Part shown: positions 5,539 to 7,650 of the stretch, piece after piece | Layout of the letters: each line of letters starts with the position of its first letter | Numbering within the stretch: the first letter of the stretch is position 1 | Assembly: GCA_946481405.1 (NCBI GenBank) | Contig: CAMLNY010000044.1 | Span: 1 to 7,650 of the forward strand | DNA from: an uncultured Brevundimonas sp. | GTDB lineage: Bacteria; Pseudomonadota; Alphaproteobacteria; Caulobacterales; Caulobacteraceae | Reading direction: 5' to 3' | Length of the DNA stretch: 7,650 nt | Position numbers and translations under genes: made by a program | The notes under the pieces: generated by a model | Told to the model about the DNA's origin: nothing | Databases searched by the model: none | What the model saw: only the letters and a program-made list of their open reading frames with translations

Positions 5539-5570
5539 AAAAACACCGGTTTCAACCCCTCAGGGACCGG
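5539..5570 (-). terminator. Terminator-like hairpin after tRNA-Glu, upstream of the cold-shock gene
   Basis: On the minus strand CCGGT (5566-5570) pairs with ACCGG (5546-5550). Inside it a smaller CCC-TGA-GGG hairpin can form, and the right arm is followed by TG and a run of five T (5539-5543). It lies about 115 bases past the tRNA-Glu 3' end and before the cold-shock gene, so it could end the tRNA transcript or attenuate read-through into the cold-shock operon. The stem is short, so the call is tentative. Confidence 0.35.
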
Positions 5571-5683
5571 AACGTGCAACGAACTCGCCCGGAGTCACGC
5601 CGATGACACGGCGAAACGGCACGATCCTGCGTGTCGAGCGGGCGACATGATCGACGGATGACGATGAGGAGGAATGCCCCGCG

Positions 5684-5758
5684 TGGCAGTCCCTAGGGGA
5701 GTCGAACCCCTCTTTTCAGGTTGAAAACCTGACGTCCTAACCGATAGACGAAGGGACC
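5684..5758 (-). tRNA. tRNA-Glu (anticodon UUC)
   Basis: A 75-base gene on the minus strand. The acceptor stem is GGTCCCT/AGGGACT with a G1-U72 wobble pair, as I recall for other alphaproteobacterial tRNA-Glu. The anticodon stem TCAGG/CCTGA encloses TTTTCAA with anticodon TTC. The T arm is AGGGG-TTCGACT-CCCCT, the discriminator is G and the CCA is encoded. It has its own strong-looking promoter 20-47 bases upstream. Besides translation, tRNA-Glu supplies glutamyl-tRNA for haem synthesis by the C5 route in many bacteria, but alphaproteobacteria mostly use ALA synthase. Confidence 0.97.
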
Positions 5759-5777
5759 GCTGCGCGGGGAAGCGGCG

Positions 5778-5805
5778 ATATAGCCAACGGCTTTCCGGGC
5801 TGCAA
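5778..5805 (-). promoter_or_regulatory. Promoter of tRNA-Glu
   Basis: On the minus strand TTGCAG (5800-5805, within CTTGCAG) and CTATAT (5778-5783) are separated by 16 bases, close to the alphaproteobacterial housekeeping consensus. The -10 is 19 bases from the tRNA 5' end, giving a leader of about 12 bases. The bases just after the -10 are GC-rich (CGCCGC), the discriminator type associated with growth-rate and stringent control of stable RNA genes; that control is inferred. The promoter lies in the 60 bases between recJ and the tRNA. Confidence 0.65.
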
Positions 5806-5818
5806 GCGCCAAAACGAA

Positions 5819-7636
5819 CTAAATCGTCATACGCGGATCGGCGACGTCCTCGATCTCCAACTGGACGCCCTTGCGGCCGTTCCAGTCGTCCGCCTTCAGA
5901 CGACCCGCGACACTCAGTCCGCCCTGCCCCGCCAGCAGCGCCTTGCCGGTCGGCAGGTCGGCGCAGCGCCAGGCGATGGCCTTGACCGAGGCGCCGTCCG
6001 CCCCGACCAGACGGCAGCGGACATGGCCGCCGTTCATCTGGACCGGTTCACGCGCCTGTACGCCGGTCAGGGCGAACAGGGGTTCGGGGTTGGCCGGGCC
6101 GAAGGGGGCCAGCCGTTCGAAATCCTCGAACAGGGCGCGCGTCGCCGCTCCGGGATCGATCAGGGCGTCGATCTCGACCAGATCCATCGCCTCGGCGTCG
6201 ACCTGTTCGTCGGCCATGGCGACGTTCAGGAAGGCGCGCAGGGCGTCGATACGATCCGGCAGCACTGTGAGTCCCGCCGCCATGGCGTGACCACCGCCGG
6301 CCAGCAGCAGGCCCTCGCGCCAGGCGGCCTGAACCGCCCGGCCCAGATTCATGCCCGGCTGGGACCGGCCCGAGCCCTTGCCGACGCCGGCGACCGCATC
6401 GACGCCGATGACGATGACGGGCTTTCTCCAGCGCTCGCGCAGCCGCCCGGCGACGATGCCGACAACGCCCGGATGCCAGTCCTCGCCCGAGACGACGACC
6501 ACGGCCGAGCCGTCGGCGTGCTGACCCGTCGCCTCGACACGGCGAACAGCCGTCTCTGTCACCTCGCGCTCGACCTCGCGGCGGGCGACGTTGAGGCCGT
6601 CCAGTTCCTCGGCCAGAGCCTTCGCTTCCAGCGGGTCGTCGGTCGACAGCAGGCGGGCGCCCAGATCGGCGCGACCGATTCGCCCGCCCGCGTTGATCCG
6701 GGGGCCGAGGATGAAGCCGGCGTGATTCGACTTGGCGGGACCGGGCTCCGATCCGGCCACAGCCAGCAGCGCCTTCAGCCCGGGATTGGCCCAGCCCGAC
6801 ATGACCTTCAGCCCCAGCCCCGTCAGGGCGCGATTGAAGCCCGTCAGACCGGTGACGTCGCAGATGGCCCCCAGCGCCGCCAGATCCAGCCACTGGCGGA
6901 TGTCCGGCTCTGGCCGGTCGGCGAACAGACCCCTCGCCCGCGCCTCGCGGTTCAGGGCCGCCAGCAGGACGAAGACCACACCGGCCGCCGCCAGATTGCC
7001 CTGGCCCGAGCCGTCGCCCGGGCGGTTCGGGTTGACCACGGCGAGGCACTGCGGCGGCTCCTCGCGCATCATGTGGTGGTCGATGACCACGACCTTCAGA
7101 TCGATGGCGCAGGCGTGGGCGATGGCCTCGTTGGCCGCCGCGCCGCAATCCACGGTGATGACCAGATCTGCGCCCGACGCCTTCAGCCGGTCGAAGGCCA
7201 GCGGACTGGGGCCATAGCCCTCGATCAGCCGGTCCGGGACATAGATGGGCAGGTCCGCGCCCATGGCCCTGAACCAGCGCACCAGCAGGGCCGCGCTGGA
7301 GGCGCCGTCGACGTCGTAGTCGGCGAAGACGTGGATCGCCTCCCCCGCCTGAAGCGCCGAGACGATGGCCGCCGCCGCCGCGTCCATGTCCATGAAGGAC
7401 GACGGGTCGGGGAACAGCCGCTTCAACGTCGGCTCAAGGAAGTCCGCCCCGTGCTCCGGCCCGACGCCCCGCGCCGCGAGCGCCCGCGCCAGAGGCTCGG
7501 ACAGGCCCAACGTCTGCATGTGGGCGCGAATGATCGAGGTCTCGGCCGGACGTTGCCGCCAGGCCCTGGCCGAGAGCGAGCGCGACACGTCGAGGAAGCC
7601 CCGCGCGAGACCGGCGGCCGGGGCTCCGTCCGCCAT
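5819..7636 (-). CDS. recJ: Single-stranded-DNA-specific 5'-3' exonuclease RecJ
   Basis: A complete 605-residue DHH-family nuclease, near the usual RecJ length. RecJ degrades single-stranded DNA from 5' ends in RecF-pathway recombination, mismatch repair and base-excision repair, in the cytoplasm with Mn/Mg. Catalytic motifs are intact: HVFADYDVDG with the metal-binding DYDVDG at 106-111, VITVDCG (159-165), VIDHH with DHH at 186-188, NPN (202-204), and ALGAICDV (254-261). GPRINAGGRIG (311-321) follows. The DHHA1 domain shows HPGVVGIVAGRL (388-399), GSGRS (421-425) and AGGGHAMAAG (446-455). The C-terminal OB-fold (about 485-600) ends in EIEDV. The start is ATG at 7634-7636. There is no clear ribosome-binding site, but the ATG overlaps a TGA in TGATG, which suggests translational coupling to a gene ending just beyond. 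An internal ATG at residue 40 is a less likely start, because conserved N-terminal sequence precedes it. Confidence 0.97.
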   Translation of the reverse strand: MADGAPAAGLARGFLDVSRSLSARAWRQRPAETSIIRAHMQTLGLSEPLARALAARGVGPEHGADFLEPTLKRLFPDPSSFMDMDAAAAAIVSALQAGEAIHVFADYDVDGASSAALLVRWFRAMGADLPIYVPDRLIEGYGPSPLAFDRLKASGADLVITVDCGAAANEAIAHACAIDLKVVVIDHHMMREEPPQCLAVVNPNRPGDGSGQGNLAAAGVVFVLLAALNREARARGLFADRPEPDIRQWLDLAALGAICDVTGLTGFNRALTGLGLKVMSGWANPGLKALLAVAGSEPGPAKSNHAGFILGPRINAGGRIGRADLGARLLSTDDPLEAKALAEELDGLNVARREVEREVTETAVRRVEATGQHADGSAVVVVSGEDWHPGVVGIVAGRLRERWRKPVIVIGVDAVAGVGKGSGRSQPGMNLGRAVQAAWREGLLLAGGGHAMAAGLTVLPDRIDALRAFLNVAMADEQVDAEAMDLVEIDALIDPGAATRALFEDFERLAPFGPANPEPLFALTGVQAREPVQMNGGHVRCRLVGADGASVKAIAWRCADLPTGKALLAGQGGLSVAGRLKADDWNGRKGVQLEIEDVADPRMTI

Positions 7637-7650
7637 CAGAGCGGGCGGGT

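Noticed and set aside
5674..5724. Short plus-strand frame of 16 codons preceded by GAGGAGGA
   Set aside because: It runs antisense through tRNA-Glu; the purine-rich stretch is likely coincidental.
6048..7148. Minus-strand open frame of 366 codons
   Set aside because: Same-strand shadow of recJ in another frame, Arg/Gly-rich and with no motifs.

Overview
The window is GC-rich chromosomal DNA. Protein similarity, start/stop usage and tRNA features point to an alphaproteobacterium, most likely Caulobacteraceae (Caulobacter/Brevundimonas-like). The main pointers are a double cold-shock-domain protein, an NDUFS4-type complex I accessory subunit, an AapJ-like binding protein and a tRNA-Glu beginning with a G1-U72 pair. 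The assignment is by recall of families, not by a search. Most genes are on the minus strand.

Left part (1-3242): the N-terminal half of an SDF-family amino acid/dicarboxylate:cation symporter runs off the left edge. 49 bases upstream of it, on the same strand, is an AapJ-like amino acid-binding lipoprotein with no ABC permease or ATPase gene beside it. Divergent to that is metC (PLP-dependent cystathionine beta-lyase). metC converges on a small protein with two pentapeptide-like internal repeats, and the two genes share the palindrome CTAG as their stop codons.

Middle part (3263-4352): tRNA-Arg(UCU), a tandem pair of 38-base palindromic repeats, the NDUFS4-like gene, a small probably exported protein of unknown function on the plus strand, a third copy of the 38-base repeat, and tRNA-Pro(UGG).

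Right part (4402-7636): a DUF192 lipoprotein and a two-domain cold-shock protein in an apparent operon, a terminator-like hairpin, tRNA-Glu(UUC) with a well-formed promoter, and complete recJ, whose start may be coupled to an upstream gene outside the window.

The content is mostly housekeeping: amino acid uptake and methionine metabolism, respiratory complex I, RNA chaperoning, translation and DNA repair. I see no phage, transposon, CRISPR or defence cluster. The least explained item is the 38-base repeat family, whose copies show a compensatory base-pair change. The next is the pairing of a periplasmic binding lipoprotein with a secondary symporter. No gene-free stretch exceeds 300 bases; the longest, about 220 bases between the cold-shock gene and tRNA-Glu, holds the hairpin and an AT-richer leader.
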